64,000 bases of DNA from contig FOFK01000003.1 of assembly GCA_900110975.1 (NCBI GenBank), positions 207,988 to 271,987 on the forward strand, written 5' to 3'. Of the stretch, positions 33,535 through 44,200 are shown one piece after another (within the stretch, counting starts at the first letter, position 1; each line of letters opens with the position of its first letter). The notes beneath the pieces were generated by a model. It was not told where the DNA came from, searched no databases, and saw only the letters and a list, made by a program, of their open reading frames with translations. Both the position numbers and the translations under genes were made by a program. The DNA is from Lachnospiraceae bacterium RM5 (lineage in GTDB: Bacteria > Bacillota > Clostridia > Lachnospirales > Lachnospiraceae).

Positions 33535-36500
33535 CTATTCAAGTATATTTTTAATCTTTTCACATAAAATCTCATAATCCTGCGCAACTTCAGGATATGT
33601 ATCTTTAATAAAGTTTATATTATTATTTTTTGCAGCTTCTTCAAGTGACAATGCTTTTTTAGAAAGTTCCATGGCACCTATAGTTTTTGACGAACTTTTA
33701 AGTGCATGAATTTTTATTTCAAAATTCTTTATATCATTTTTATTATAAGAATCATCAAGTTCTTTTTTCTTTTCGTCAAAACCATTTATATAATCAGTCA
33801 GAATTTCAAGATAAAAATCAAAATCACCACCACAGAACAACATCGCCTGCTCAACATCAATATTAATTAATTTCAAATTCTCCTTTATTTTTTCAGAATT
33901 TTTTGAAAAAGACAAACCTGTTCCTTCATCTACCGGCAAAAACTCAAAGATATCATCATCGGAAGCTGCCACATTTTCATCAAAATCAATAGCCTCATCA
34001 CTCTTATAAATAATTTTTTCCTTTGGAAGATGATCAACAAGTTTCTTTTCTATCAATTCAACTTCTATTGGTTTTGAAAGGTAATCATCAAAACCAGCTT
34101 CAATATATTTTTCTCTTACACCGGAAACTGCATTTGCAGTAAGGGCAATAATTACACAACCTTCTTTAATAAGCTTTTCTGCTTTTAATTTATTTAAGGT
34201 TTCAATACCATCCATTCCAGGCATCATATGATCAAGAAATACCAAATCATATTTATTTTCTTTTATTTTCTCAATCGCCTCAAAACCTGAGGCTGCTTCA
34301 TCCGGAATGATGCCATTTCTCTTCATAAGATTTCTTGCAACCTTGCGATTCATCTCATTGTCATCAACCACAAGAATCTTAGCATCTTTAACATAAATAT
34401 ATTTTCTATTATTATGCTCGCTTTCACCCTTCTTAAGTTTTTCTTCAAAATCTCCAATCGGCGTGGAGTCAATAATTTCCTGTTTTAATTCAAATGAAAA
34501 CTCCGAACCTTTACCATACTCACTTTCCAGATTAAGACTACTTCCCATCATCTCTAAAAGCTTTGTAACAATTGACATTCCAAGTCCTGTACCCTCAATA
34601 TTTCTATTTTTCTTTTCGTCAAGCCTTGCAAAAGATTCAAAAAGTTTATCCCTATCCTCTTCTTTAATACCGATTCCTGTATCTTTTACGCTGACACACA
34701 AAAGAAAATCATATTCATTTAATCTCTTTCCCGAAATACTAAAAATAACTTTTCCTTTTTCTGTGTATTTAACAGCATTTGTAAGAAGATTAAGAATAAT
34801 CTGTTTTATACGGACATCATCACCATAAAGTTTGGATGGAAGAAAAGATTCAGCATCCACAATAAACTCAAGTCCTTTGTCTTTTGCACGCTTGGATATA
34901 GTAATAACTAAATCGTTTATAAGGGATGAAGTATCATATTTAACAGGAAAAAGTTCCATTTTACCATCTTCGATTTTAGAAAAATCAAGAATACTGTTAA
35001 TTAAAGAAAGTAATGTTCTTCCCGCAGACCTAATATTTTCAGCATATTCCGTAATTTCTTTATTATCTGATTCTCTTAAAATCATCTCATTCATTCCAAG
35101 CACCGCATTAATTGGGGTACGTATTTCATGAGACATTTGTGCAAGGAAAGAGCTCTTTGCATTTCCTGCAGATATTGCAGCATCAGCAGATTCTTTAAGT
35201 CTTCTGTTTGTATCTTCCTGCCATTTAATAAAATTATTCAAAAGTCTGTATACCAAAATAATACATGCAATAAATGCAAGGAATGACAACACTCCATAAA
35301 AAACAGATCTGCCATAAATTTTCCATGCATTTAAAACAACATATACGGTAAAGTTTGAATCCGTATTTCTTGCGGCTATAAGAATTTTTTCCACACCATC
35401 ATAATCTTTTATAAAACTTGTTGTTTTACCATCAGCTCTTATTTCACCATAAGGAAGTGACGAAATATTTCTTGTACTTTCATTTGACATCTGATATGCA
35501 CCATATGGGTGGTTGATAATTTCACCTTCAGGGTCAACTAAAAAGGCATAACCATCATCTGAATAACTGTCTCCTAAGATCTCAACAAGTTTATCCATAA
35601 AGAAATCAATACCAAATATTCCCAGAAATTCACCTGTTTTTGCATCATAAACTATTTCTGAGATAGTAAGACAATATCCACCTGTCTGTTCATCATAGTA
35701 AGGTGCTGAAACACTCCAGCCCTTTTCAGAATCAAGAGTATCAATATACCACTGTCTGTCTTCTACATGCCATCCCGAATCAGGTTCCCACCCATTACTC
35801 ATATAAACTGTGTGTGGAAGATTTGGATTTGTCATATATGTCACTGAAATTTCAGGATATTGCATAGTTATATTTTCCAAATACGCAACTGTATTATCAT
35901 AATCATCAAGCATTTCAGGATTTGTAGAAATAGCACTTACAAACATGTCCAGAATACTTTTTTGCGTATTTATCCATTCAGATAATCTGTATTCATTTTC
36001 TACAGCTTCATTTTGCATCTTTGCATTTCCCCACTGATAAGCAGAAGAAATGCTTGAATATGTACTAAGACAAAGGCAGACAACAAGAATTATAAGAATA
36101 ACTGTTCTAAAACGTTTATTTACTCCCAATCCTCTTTTCTTTATAATCTTTTGTGAATCATTTGTTTTACCCGCCGCAAGAATACTCTTATAAGACATAA
36201 TCTGCTTCATGTTTTCCAGCATACGGATTCCGGCCGCATGAATCCTGGCCATTTCCTTTTCATAATCTTCCCATTGATTTATATTTTCAGCAGCAGAATA
36301 ATCAAGTATCTTATTTAATGGATCATTCAATTCACCTGTAATTCCTGCTAAAAATTCATCTCTTGAAATAAGTGCTTTTTCCGCCTTATCCTTACTTTTT
36401 TGTGCCAAAATATAAAAAGTAATAACCACCGCAAACAATGCAAGTGATAAAAGAATCGTGACAGAAAGCTGAATATATGCATTTTTATATAATTCCCAGT

Positions 36501-37290
36501 CACTTATGCCTACAATAAGATACCAGCCATTTCCGGATCTTGTTGCAAATAAATTTTCATAAAAAAATCCATCCCTTATTCTTCCTGTAGTTACTCCTTG
36601 TTTATTTTTTACACTAGAATAAATTCCTGCATAATCAGGCATTGTACTGACAAGTTTTTTTCCAACATTTTTTTCATCTGAACATCCGGCAATTATTCCT
36701 TCATCAGTAACAATAACCGCATTTACTGCATTATCAGCCATCTGGGAAACATAACTTCTAACACTCTCCATAGTATAATCCACACTAAGAACAGCATCAG
36801 AATCCCCTAGCATTACTGATACTGAATAGCAAATTTCTCCGGACATAGCATCCTGATAAGGTGGCGAAATATATGGTTTTCCATCATTTTTTATAGCACC
36901 GGTGTACCAAACTCTTTCCGTTGCATTATAATCATCCGGAATATCAAAATCAGGAATAATTGTAAAATCAGAACCGGCGATATAAATATTAAAAACACCT
37001 GTATCTGCCATATCTCCCGCAAGAATCTCCTTCTTTTGATTGTAAATATACCCCTTCAACTCACTTTTATCATCCAAATACTCCCTGGCTTTTAAAGCTA
37101 AATCCATTGTAAGAATTTCTGCATCACTAAAAGCAGACTCCATTTTCCCACTAACCGAAGCAAGCTGCAATGCACCCACCTGTCTGGTCTGGTTATGTGT
37201 CTGCTTATAAAGAATCCATATATCCATTAATGTAACAGCCAAAAGAAGAGATGCTACAAAAATAACAATAGTTAAATTTTTCTTTTTCAT
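33535..37290 (-). CDS. Hybrid histidine kinase with two sensor units, receiver and HPt
   Basis: A 1251-residue membrane kinase (ATG at 37290 with a GGGAG site). Order: membrane segment, dCache sensor 1, membrane segment, a DHp-like helix FLAGITGELNDPLNKIL that lacks the phospho-His, membrane segment, dCache sensor 2, membrane segment, functional DHp FLAQMSHEIRTPINAVLG, HATPase (NLLTNAVKYTEKG, DTGIGI, GTGLGMSI), receiver (VVDDNEMNRK, FLDHMMPGMDG) and HPt (IHALKSSSKTIGA). The first sensor plus DHp looks like a duplicate that lost its active site. It should feed phosphate to the adjacent GGDEF regulator. Confidence 0.92.
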   Translation of the reverse strand: MKKKNLTIVIFVASLLLAVTLMDIWILYKQTHNQTRQVGALQLASVSGKMESAFSDAEILTMDLALKAREYLDDKSELKGYIYNQKKEILAGDMADTGVFNIYIAGSDFTIIPDFDIPDDYNATERVWYTGAIKNDGKPYISPPYQDAMSGEICYSVSVMLGDSDAVLSVDYTMESVRSYVSQMADNAVNAVIVTDEGIIAGCSDEKNVGKKLVSTMPDYAGIYSSVKNKQGVTTGRIRDGFFYENLFATRSGNGWYLIVGISDWELYKNAYIQLSVTILLSLALFAVVITFYILAQKSKDKAEKALISRDEFLAGITGELNDPLNKILDYSAAENINQWEDYEKEMARIHAAGIRMLENMKQIMSYKSILAAGKTNDSQKIIKKRGLGVNKRFRTVILIILVVCLCLSTYSSISSAYQWGNAKMQNEAVENEYRLSEWINTQKSILDMFVSAISTNPEMLDDYDNTVAYLENITMQYPEISVTYMTNPNLPHTVYMSNGWEPDSGWHVEDRQWYIDTLDSEKGWSVSAPYYDEQTGGYCLTISEIVYDAKTGEFLGIFGIDFFMDKLVEILGDSYSDDGYAFLVDPEGEIINHPYGAYQMSNESTRNISSLPYGEIRADGKTTSFIKDYDGVEKILIAARNTDSNFTVYVVLNAWKIYGRSVFYGVLSFLAFIACIILVYRLLNNFIKWQEDTNRRLKESADAAISAGNAKSSFLAQMSHEIRTPINAVLGMNEMILRESDNKEITEYAENIRSAGRTLLSLINSILDFSKIEDGKMELFPVKYDTSSLINDLVITISKRAKDKGLEFIVDAESFLPSKLYGDDVRIKQIILNLLTNAVKYTEKGKVIFSISGKRLNEYDFLLCVSVKDTGIGIKEEDRDKLFESFARLDEKKNRNIEGTGLGMSIVTKLLEMMGSSLNLESEYGKGSEFSFELKQEIIDSTPIGDFEEKLKKGESEHNNRKYIYVKDAKILVVDDNEMNRKVARNLMKRNGIIPDEAASGFEAIEKIKENKYDLVFLDHMMPGMDGIETLNKLKAEKLIKEGCVIIALTANAVSGVREKYIEAGFDDYLSKPIEVELIEKKLVDHLPKEKIIYKSDEAIDFDENVAASDDDIFEFLPVDEGTGLSFSKNSEKIKENLKLINIDVEQAMLFCGGDFDFYLEILTDYINGFDEKKKELDDSYNKNDIKNFEIKIHALKSSSKTIGAMELSKKALSLEEAAKNNNINFIKDTYPEVAQDYEILCEKIKNILE

Positions 37291-37549
37291 ACAACAAGTT
37301 TCTCCCTGAAATATGTTACTATCTTTTATGTTTGAGTATTTCTTTTGAAGTATATTATGTTTTTTATTTTTAAATTTTACTTCCAGTTTTACCTTCAATT
37401 TTACCTTTAAGTATTATAACATATTTTACCAGGATATACACTTTTTCGTTGAAAATGAGCGAAATTTAGTTTAACTTTTAATAGATTTTTCCATTGTTCC
37501 ATCTATTTTGACTACTCCCTCTTTTTCAGATGGAAGTTTTTCATTTTCT

Positions 37550-38521
37550 TTAATTCAATTTATTATATATCTCTTCTATCTTTTCTCTACTTACATCTTT
37601 GTAATTTTCATCTTCCTGAATAATTGTACATATTTTTTCTAAATCATCCCCTGATTTCTTAAGTATATTAACAATCGATTCTATTCCTCGAGCCATTCCT
37701 TTTCTAATTCCACGTTCTTCAACTAAATCACTTAAATTACACATATATCTTGCCTCCTCCTTCATATTGTCATCCATTTTTATTCCATATTTTTTTGATA
37801 AGATGTCCTCTTTCGACTCAACTGATATATCGCCATCAAGAAGCACTCTCAGCATATTTTGCATGGTATGTTCTTTATTGATTTTTCTTGGAAGACACAC
37901 CATTACAAGTGTTAATAAGTCACTTCTAAAATTTTTATGTTTTTCACCATAAAGCATTTTTTCGCTAATTTCATACGAAAATACCGTATTTTCAACATCT
38001 TTTGGTGTTTCCATGCATATCCATATACTGTATACCTTGCACACATCATCATAATTACTATTCTTTATCTCTTTTCCAAGCTGCGATGATATCATTCTGG
38101 AACAATAAAATATTCCTCTTGGTACAAGATCATATCCCGGATTAAATTTCTTTTGAGCTTCAATGTTTATCAGCAGCTTGATTCGTTCCTTATGATTCTT
38201 ATCTATAATTCCGGAATTCATCAGATACAAATCAAACCTGATATCATATGTTATCTTTCCCTCATTTATAAGATAATCCTCTTCGGACAAAGTCTCAATT
38301 TCTCCAAAAGAACTATTACTGCTTTCTACACCAACCTTACCTATAAGAATTTCACTACCAATACAGGCTATAATCTCATCATAATCCAAGTTTTTAACTT
38401 CTTCAACTGTTTCTTTTAAAATCCTTGCAAGAATCTGCTTTTCACTTAAAATTCGTTTTATATTGCCATCATACATTTCTTTGCCTTTAATAATATCTAA
38501 AGACTCCATCAAATTTTCCAT
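37550..38521 (-). CDS. Rpn/PD-(D/E)XK nuclease family protein
   Basis: A 323-residue protein starting at MENLMESL (38521, GGAGG 5 bp upstream). The sequence has the Rpn-type layout of many Lachnospiraceae: GKEMYDGNIKRILSEKQILARIL, ITYDIRFDL...KIRLLINIEAQKKFNPGYDLVPRGIFYCSRMIS, then a variable C-terminal coil. The D-X(n)-E-A-Q core matches the PD-(D/E)XK active site. Rpn proteins promote recombination or act in defence. Confidence 0.78.
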   Translation of the reverse strand: MENLMESLDIIKGKEMYDGNIKRILSEKQILARILKETVEEVKNLDYDEIIACIGSEILIGKVGVESSNSSFGEIETLSEEDYLINEGKITYDIRFDLYLMNSGIIDKNHKERIKLLINIEAQKKFNPGYDLVPRGIFYCSRMISSQLGKEIKNSNYDDVCKVYSIWICMETPKDVENTVFSYEISEKMLYGEKHKNFRSDLLTLVMVCLPRKINKEHTMQNMLRVLLDGDISVESKEDILSKKYGIKMDDNMKEEARYMCNLSDLVEERGIRKGMARGIESIVNILKKSGDDLEKICTIIQEDENYKDVSREKIEEIYNKLN

Positions 38522-38742
38522 TTCAACCTCCAATATTAATTTTTTATAATCTCCTAAAATAAATATATCATATATTATTAAATTAATCAATCATTTTAAT
38601 TTATGACGTATTTTTTTATTTTTATCATCAATTTACAAATTTCTTATAATTTTTACAATCATTTCATAAAAAAACAAACAACTTTTGCAATCAATCCCCC
38701 TAAAACTTTCCATAATAAATCAAAAAGGTATAAACAAAATAA

Positions 38743-38779
38743 TCCTGCAGAATTTGCAATATCTACAAATCCCACAGGA
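38743..38779 (-). terminator. Hairpin, copy 1 of a duplicated terminator-like element
   Basis: TCCTGCAGAATTTG pairs with CAAATCCCACAGGA. The whole ~48-bp block is repeated with few changes at 39495-39550. The T tract on the minus side is weak (GGATTATTTTG). Confidence 0.5.
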
Positions 38780-38892
38780 TCATATTTCTCACATATATTT
38801 TCTATGGTGTTATCTCACCATACTTAACACCATGTTCAAAGCACCCAACATCATCCGTCAATACGAATTAATTCGTTTACAAAATTTTTCAA

Positions 38893-39496
38893 CTAATTTT
38901 TATTAAGAAGCCAATTTGACAAATCACATATTTTTATACCCTCATAATCATAAGTATCTTGATGTGTTCTTGCAAGAATCATTTTGGGATATGCATCCTT
39001 AATAGAAAACAAAGGTTCACATTCGCGCTTGAATGTTTCCGGATTATCTATGAATTCCGAAACTTGGATATATATTTTCTCATTACGCTTTAACGCCACA
39101 AAATCAATCTTTTTTTTATACAACACTCCTGCATAAACTTCGTAACCTCTTCTTAGTAATTCAATAGCCACTAAATTTTCAGAAACTCTTCCAAAATCTT
39201 GACTTCTATTTATTTGAAATATTATCCATTAGATAATCAGTTATTTTTTCAAGTAAAGGCGTATTTCGAATTTTATATTTTTTTACAATATCTCGAATTA
39301 CCAATGTTTCAAATACATCATTTAAGTAATTAGCTTTACTTTCATCATCCTTATATACATATGCACCGGCCATTCCACCTATTTTTCTATATTCATTATA
39401 CGCTTCATAGGAATCTTTATAATTATAATAATCCATAAATTCTTCAAATGAAAAAGGGTAAACTTCAATACTGCATGTATTTATTCTTGAACTCAA
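38893..39496 (-). pseudogene. Broken AAA/DUF4143 ATPase gene
   Basis: Two reading frames give consecutive parts of an AAA_14-DUF4143 protein. Bases 39496-39206 encode the middle (PFSFEEFMDYYNYKD...YRKIGGMAGAYVY...VFETLVIRDIVKKYKIRN...YLMDNISNK, stop). Bases 39185-38893 encode the C-terminal part (DFGRVSENLVAIELLRRGYEVYAGVLYKKKIDFVALK...YDYEGIKICDLSNWLL). The N-terminal ATPase domain is absent and ~60 residues are deleted at the break. The gene is cut off exactly at the hairpin at 39495. Confidence 0.8.
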
Positions 39497-39540
39497 AAAA
39501 AACCTGCAGGATTTGCAATATATCTACAAATCCCACAGGA
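39495..39540 (-). terminator. Rho-independent terminator after the Fic gene (copy 2 of the hairpin)
   Basis: On the minus strand a TCCTGTGGGATTTG...CAAATCCTGCAGG stem is followed by eight T residues, a strong terminator. It matches the element at 38743-38779. Confidence 0.8.
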
Positions 39541-39575
39541 TCATATTTTTTCATTTAATTATATAATTAACAAGT

Positions 39576-40277
39576 CTAATTAATTCTATAATATTTTGTA
39601 CTTCTTCCATTTCCCTCACGTCTCAATTCACCTAATTCAGTGAGTTTACGAAGTGCCCCTTCTATAGAGCTAATACTCAACGAAGGACATAACTCTCGTA
39701 TATCCTGTTTAGTAAAACGACCAATTTTATTCATCGTAGCACTTCGAACTATTTCCAGTGCGGATCGTTTTATTTCCACAAGTGCAAAACGGTCTTCAAA
39801 GTCCTTGTAGGCTGCAAGAATCGTTCCAAGCAGATATTTAATAAACGGAACCGGATCATTCTTTCCTTCATGCCAGTATTTTTGTGAGGCATATAATGCG
39901 TCATAATACAGATCTTTATTTTTCGCAATTTTGGCTTCAAGTGATATATATTTTCCAACATAAAATCCACTTCTATAAAGAAGAAGGGTTGTAAGCAAAC
40001 GGCTCATGCGCCCGTTTCCATCATTAAATGGATGTATACAGAGAAAATCATGAATAAAAACCGGAATTGCAATAAGTGGTTCAAGTTCCATATTACCAAT
40101 CACACGATTATATTCTTCACACAGTCTGTCTAACGCTTCAGGTGTTTCATGCGGAGCAAGCGTAGTAAACAGAGTTTCTGTGTGACCATCCGGATATGTA
40201 GCACTAATATAGTTTTGCACGGTTTTAGTCCTGCCAACCACAGGGTTATTCATGTGACTGTAAAGCATCTTATGCAT
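39576..40277 (-). CDS. Fic-domain protein, N-terminally truncated
   Basis: The C-terminal 233 residues contain the Fic motif HPFNDGNGRMSR (near residue 82) with the catalytic His, and the flap region TTLAPHETPEALDRL. A winged-helix-like tail follows (FTKQDIRELCPSLSISSIEGALRKL). Fic enzymes transfer AMP or related groups to proteins. The frame is open further upstream (LEIIHESFDAISITQNYILQ, to a TAG near 40335), and that part also looks Fic-like. A longer N-terminus has therefore been lost, replaced by the Rpn fragment at 40333-40809. Confidence 0.8.
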   Translation of the reverse strand: MHKMLYSHMNNPVVGRTKTVQNYISATYPDGHTETLFTTLAPHETPEALDRLCEEYNRVIGNMELEPLIAIPVFIHDFLCIHPFNDGNGRMSRLLTTLLLYRSGFYVGKYISLEAKIAKNKDLYYDALYASQKYWHEGKNDPVPFIKYLLGTILAAYKDFEDRFALVEIKRSALEIVRSATMNKIGRFTKQDIRELCPSLSISSIEGALRKLTELGELRREGNGRSTKYYRIN

Positions 40278-40332
40278 CTGAAGAATATAATTCTGTGTAA
40301 TAGAAATTGCGTCAAAACTTTCATGAATAATT

Positions 40333-40809
40333 TCAAGCTATCATATATTCATGCCTCCATTCATTCGACATTTTCAATGCAGACATTTCATTTTCTATCT
40401 CATCGATAAAGACATTTTTATTTTTTGTGTCATATTTCCCAATAAGATAATCAAGAAAATCTTTAATTTCGGATGGTAATTTTTCTTTTCTTCCACTGGC
40501 ATTTACAATAATCTTTTTTGCTCCATCATTTAATTTAAGAGTATTTAGTTCATCACATGCATTTTGAAATGTATATATTGGTAGACCCATACCAAATAAA
40601 TCTTTCTTACAAATAAAGATTATATATGTATCATTTAACTTATTGTAATCCAGGCTTTTCTCCAAAATATTCGTATCAATAATACTTTGATAATATCTGC
40701 TTCTTCTTGGAATATTAGAATCTAATGCTGTCTGCATCTCAATATCATATATTTTATTTTCATCATCTTCTACATAAACATCAAGTCTCACGCCGTGCAT
40801 ATTTAGCAC
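40333..40809 (-). pseudogene. N-terminally truncated Rpn-type nuclease fragment
   Basis: 158 codons with VRLDVYVEDDENKIYDIEMQTALDSNIPRRSRYYQSIID, which carries the D...E-X-Q active-site pattern of PD-(D/E)XK nuclease/transposase proteins, and a full C-terminal part. The ~60 residues that normally precede it are missing: the frame closes upstream near 40860 and there is no ATG with a ribosome site. Its last codons (YMIA, TGA) abut the lost N-terminus of the Fic gene, so this is a recombination join. Confidence 0.7.
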
Positions 40810-40967
40810 TTCATCAATTGTCCTTTGTTTATATAATACATTAATTTTCGTTAATCATATAAATAAACCCTTCAAATAAAAAACATTTATACTCTTACAT
40901 TAATATATTACTCATTGAGTAAATTATATCACATTATTTTAATTTACGCAATGAGTATTTTTAAAAT

Positions 40968-41060
40968 TTAATTTTTATTTCTAAGCATGCCTATAATCTT
41001 ATCTGCTATCTTATCTCCAAAACCTTCTACACTAGCTTTAAGCTTTGTCTTTTCAAACAT
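40968..41060 (-). CDS. 30-residue small ORF with strong ribosome site
   Basis: MFEKTKLKASVEGFGDKIADKIIGMLRNKN, shown here in parts as a basic start, SVEGFGDKIADKIIGM and a basic end, would form an amphipathic helix. TAAGGAGGAT lies 7 bp before the ATG, the best ribosome site in the neighbourhood. That site is one arm of a hairpin (41067-41120). Its function is unknown; a membrane-active or regulatory small peptide is possible. Confidence 0.5.
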   Translation of the reverse strand: MFEKTKLKASVEGFGDKIADKIIGMLRNKN

Positions 41061-41066
41061 AAAAAA

Positions 41067-41120
41067 ATCCTCCTTAAATGATACTAGGTATGAAATTCCT
41101 TATATCATGCTAAGGAGGAT
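41067..41120 (-). promoter_or_regulatory. Hairpin sequestering the ribosome site of the small ORF
   Basis: In the minus direction ATCCTCCTTA (41120-41111) pairs perfectly with TAAGGAGGAT (41076-41067), and inner arms ATGATA / TATCAT add pairs. The stem contains the Shine-Dalgarno sequence and is followed by seven T residues and the ATG, so it could act either as a translation lock or as a terminator. Confidence 0.6.
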
Positions 41121-41171
41121 AAAATTGTTTTTCAATATAAAATTTTAAAACACTATATCTTGCGGTGTCAG

Positions 41172-41219
41172 TCAAGCGTTGAAATATAGGTAAAAAGTGC
41201 CACTCAAGCGTTGAAATAT
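41172..41219. repeat. 16-bp direct repeat
   Basis: TCAAGCGTTGAAATAT occurs at 41172-41187 and 41204-41219, 32 bp apart, just past the stop of the giant surface protein gene. The rest of 40810-41259 holds only the small ORF and its hairpin. Confidence 0.8.
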
Positions 41220-41259
41220 TCACTCCACATAACCTCAGAGATGTTAGTGTGTTGGAGCA

Positions 41260-44200
41260 TTAATTCCCGTCCGTCACGAACTGTGCGTTCACTTTTGCAT
41301 GAGTGTAAACTATCCAGTCACTGTCTTCATAAGAAGAAAGGTTCTGTGTACCAGCCTTCGGAACGAGCTGAGTTACAAGCTTCAACTTATAGTTTGCATA
41401 GATGTAAGTGCTGATATCCTCAAAGTCACCTGCAGTCTTTACATCAAACGTTGCTCTTGCATCAAATATCTCCTCAGTCTGGTCAAAGGCAATCGCCCAA
41501 TTACCGATGGTTGAATCGAGATCAAACGTATACACATACTCTCCGGCCCCGTTAACAGCCTTCGTAACGTAGTCTCCACTTGCTATTTCACTTAGCGTTC
41601 CATCGCCATCAATATCTGTTTTCAATTTGAAATTCGATAAGTATGTGTCTATCGGCACTTCAACGTACACATATCCATAATCATTATCAGGATCATCCTG
41701 CTTCTGCCATAGAGATAATGTATAAACCAGATTATAATTTCCTTGCTTATACACATCCGGAATACGTGAAGTGTCAAGACTTGCTACTGTCTCAATATAT
41801 TCCTTGTTACCATAACCATCAGCATATTTAGAACCTGTGTGAATATACTTTGAGTTAATACCAAGTGAACTGCGGTTTTTGCTCTGCTCACCATACTTGT
41901 CGTATTCGTCATCTACAACCTGATCATCCGCTTCGAAAAGAAGGTCTATTTTCTCTTCAGCGCTTACATAATACTTCTGCGAACTCTCACCATTCTTCTT
42001 AATGTTGCTATACAAAACATCATCCGCATTATACGCAAGACTAGCTGTAGCTGAAAACGCATTACCAGCAAGACCATCGTTGTATTTCGGCATGAACTCT
42101 CGTTGCAGAGCTTCTTCAGTATTAGGGAACGTTACAGTAAGGTTTTCCACATGCGTACTTTGCCAAACAGTACCATCATAATCAGGAATCTCAATTTCAA
42201 CCGGTTCCAGATATATATATGCGGCATTTTCTGCTAAAGTATCATTTCTTGTACCGATATCCGTGCTATCACCATTTACAGTACCTGTGTAAGAATAATC
42301 CGGCGAGCCATATATTAATGTGTCAGGCTGTAGTGTATTACCATCATCATACCTTTTCAGATACACAATAAAACCATGATCTAGACTCTTTCCTGCATTA
42401 TGCAATCTTCCTTGGAAGAATGTCGCATTCAACGGATCATCAAAAGAAATCGTTGAAGTCAATGTAGCTGATATGGAACTATCCCCCACTGTCATACCCT
42501 TACTGGTTTCCGCATTAATATTCATGGTCTGCTTAAACATGTTTCCAAGATAAACCGTAGAAGTGGTATATGTGCTCCTTTTACATGTAACATTACCTGC
42601 TAATGTAACCGGGCTGGACACTGTAAACTCGTATGCTGTGTTTGTATGACCACTTCCATTATTATCATCAGAAAAAGCAAAGATGCTGAGATAATAGTTT
42701 TCCGTTACATCGCCAGATGATGTAAGTGTGTACCGGCTTCCATAGCCTGAACCAGTTGTGGTCTCAGAATCATAAGCTATAAAGTACTTCTTATTCTCTC
42801 CGTTCGAATCATAGGCATAAACCGTAGCATTCGCTTTTGTTGTTTCATTTGTACATTCAATATATACTCCATTAGAAACAACCGCTCCATAACGAATCTT
42901 TGTACCTGCAATATCATTCAACATTTGCGGTGCAAAACTTGTTGTGCCATCTTTCTGTTTGAACGAAGAAAATACAATGTGATCAATAGGTTTATTTCCT
43001 GTAGTACTTGTAGTATTTATTCCTGCCTTCGTTAAATAGTATTCCTTATCAACACCGCAGTTTGCATCCAGTAATACAAACTCAGTAGTTGATGCAATAT
43101 GATTTGTTGCACCATAGGTGAAATTAACCTGTTTTGCACTGTTCCAGTTCAGACCCTTTCCGGTGTTCAACATATCATTCATTTCTGCCTGAGTAAATTT
43201 GAACTGAAGATAGATTGTCATCCATTCATTAAAATTTCCGGCATAGATATCATTAGGCAACGCAAGGTTAGTTGCATAACCTGAGGATTGATATTTTGTT
43301 CCAGCCTGAGCAGCTGAACGGAATTCATATTTAACCATCTTCTTTGTCAGTACAGGTACGAAAAGATGATATGCAATTTCGTTTGAGTTCATAGGATTCA
43401 AGAACTGAACATCAATTAATGTAAATCGGTTATGTTGTTGTAATGTATCCGCATAATTATCATCCATTATGTACTGATTACTACCATTTCTTGTCAAACC
43501 TTTATGTTCAGCATCAGTTACAATAGAATAATTACCATTATCATACTCGCATGGATATATGGTTATTTTATACTTGCCCGCTACATCACCCGTATAATCA
43601 GCCGTGGTATTAGTTAGCATCTTAATGTAATTGGTAATTTCAGTTGTGTAGTTCTTCTTATTACCACCAAGTGCAAGTACAGTAAAATCATCTACGCTTG
43701 AATTAGGCAAACCCATTTCATTTTCGTACGTATTGATACGGACATCAGCGTCATCATCAGCCGATAAATAACCACTTACTGCCGACGAAACTGTAGCTGT
43801 GGAATAAGTCGACTTATTATTGTATGATGACACACTTGCTCCTAAATCATCAATGATTTTTTGTGCAGTCGGAATTCTGGTAGTATCAATGACATACGCA
43901 TGCTGACCGTCTCCTGTAAGGAAATTCGTACTACCCATCATTGTCTTTGGATTAGTAATAGCATATGGGAAGTAGTCGCCTTTAATCCCTGCATCAACCT
44001 CATTTAAACCTGATGCAATAAGCTTAAGCCCGTCAGATGCTACGGCTTTATTAGCAGTAGATACAATGGTAGTTTCTCCAGTCTCTTCGTCAGTGTTTTC
44101 CTCAGTATCAGAACAGGTTCCCATATAATCGGAGCAAATGATATAGTTGCTACTACTTGATCCAGAGCCAATGTCAGCAGATAACCCACTGCCGTTATAA

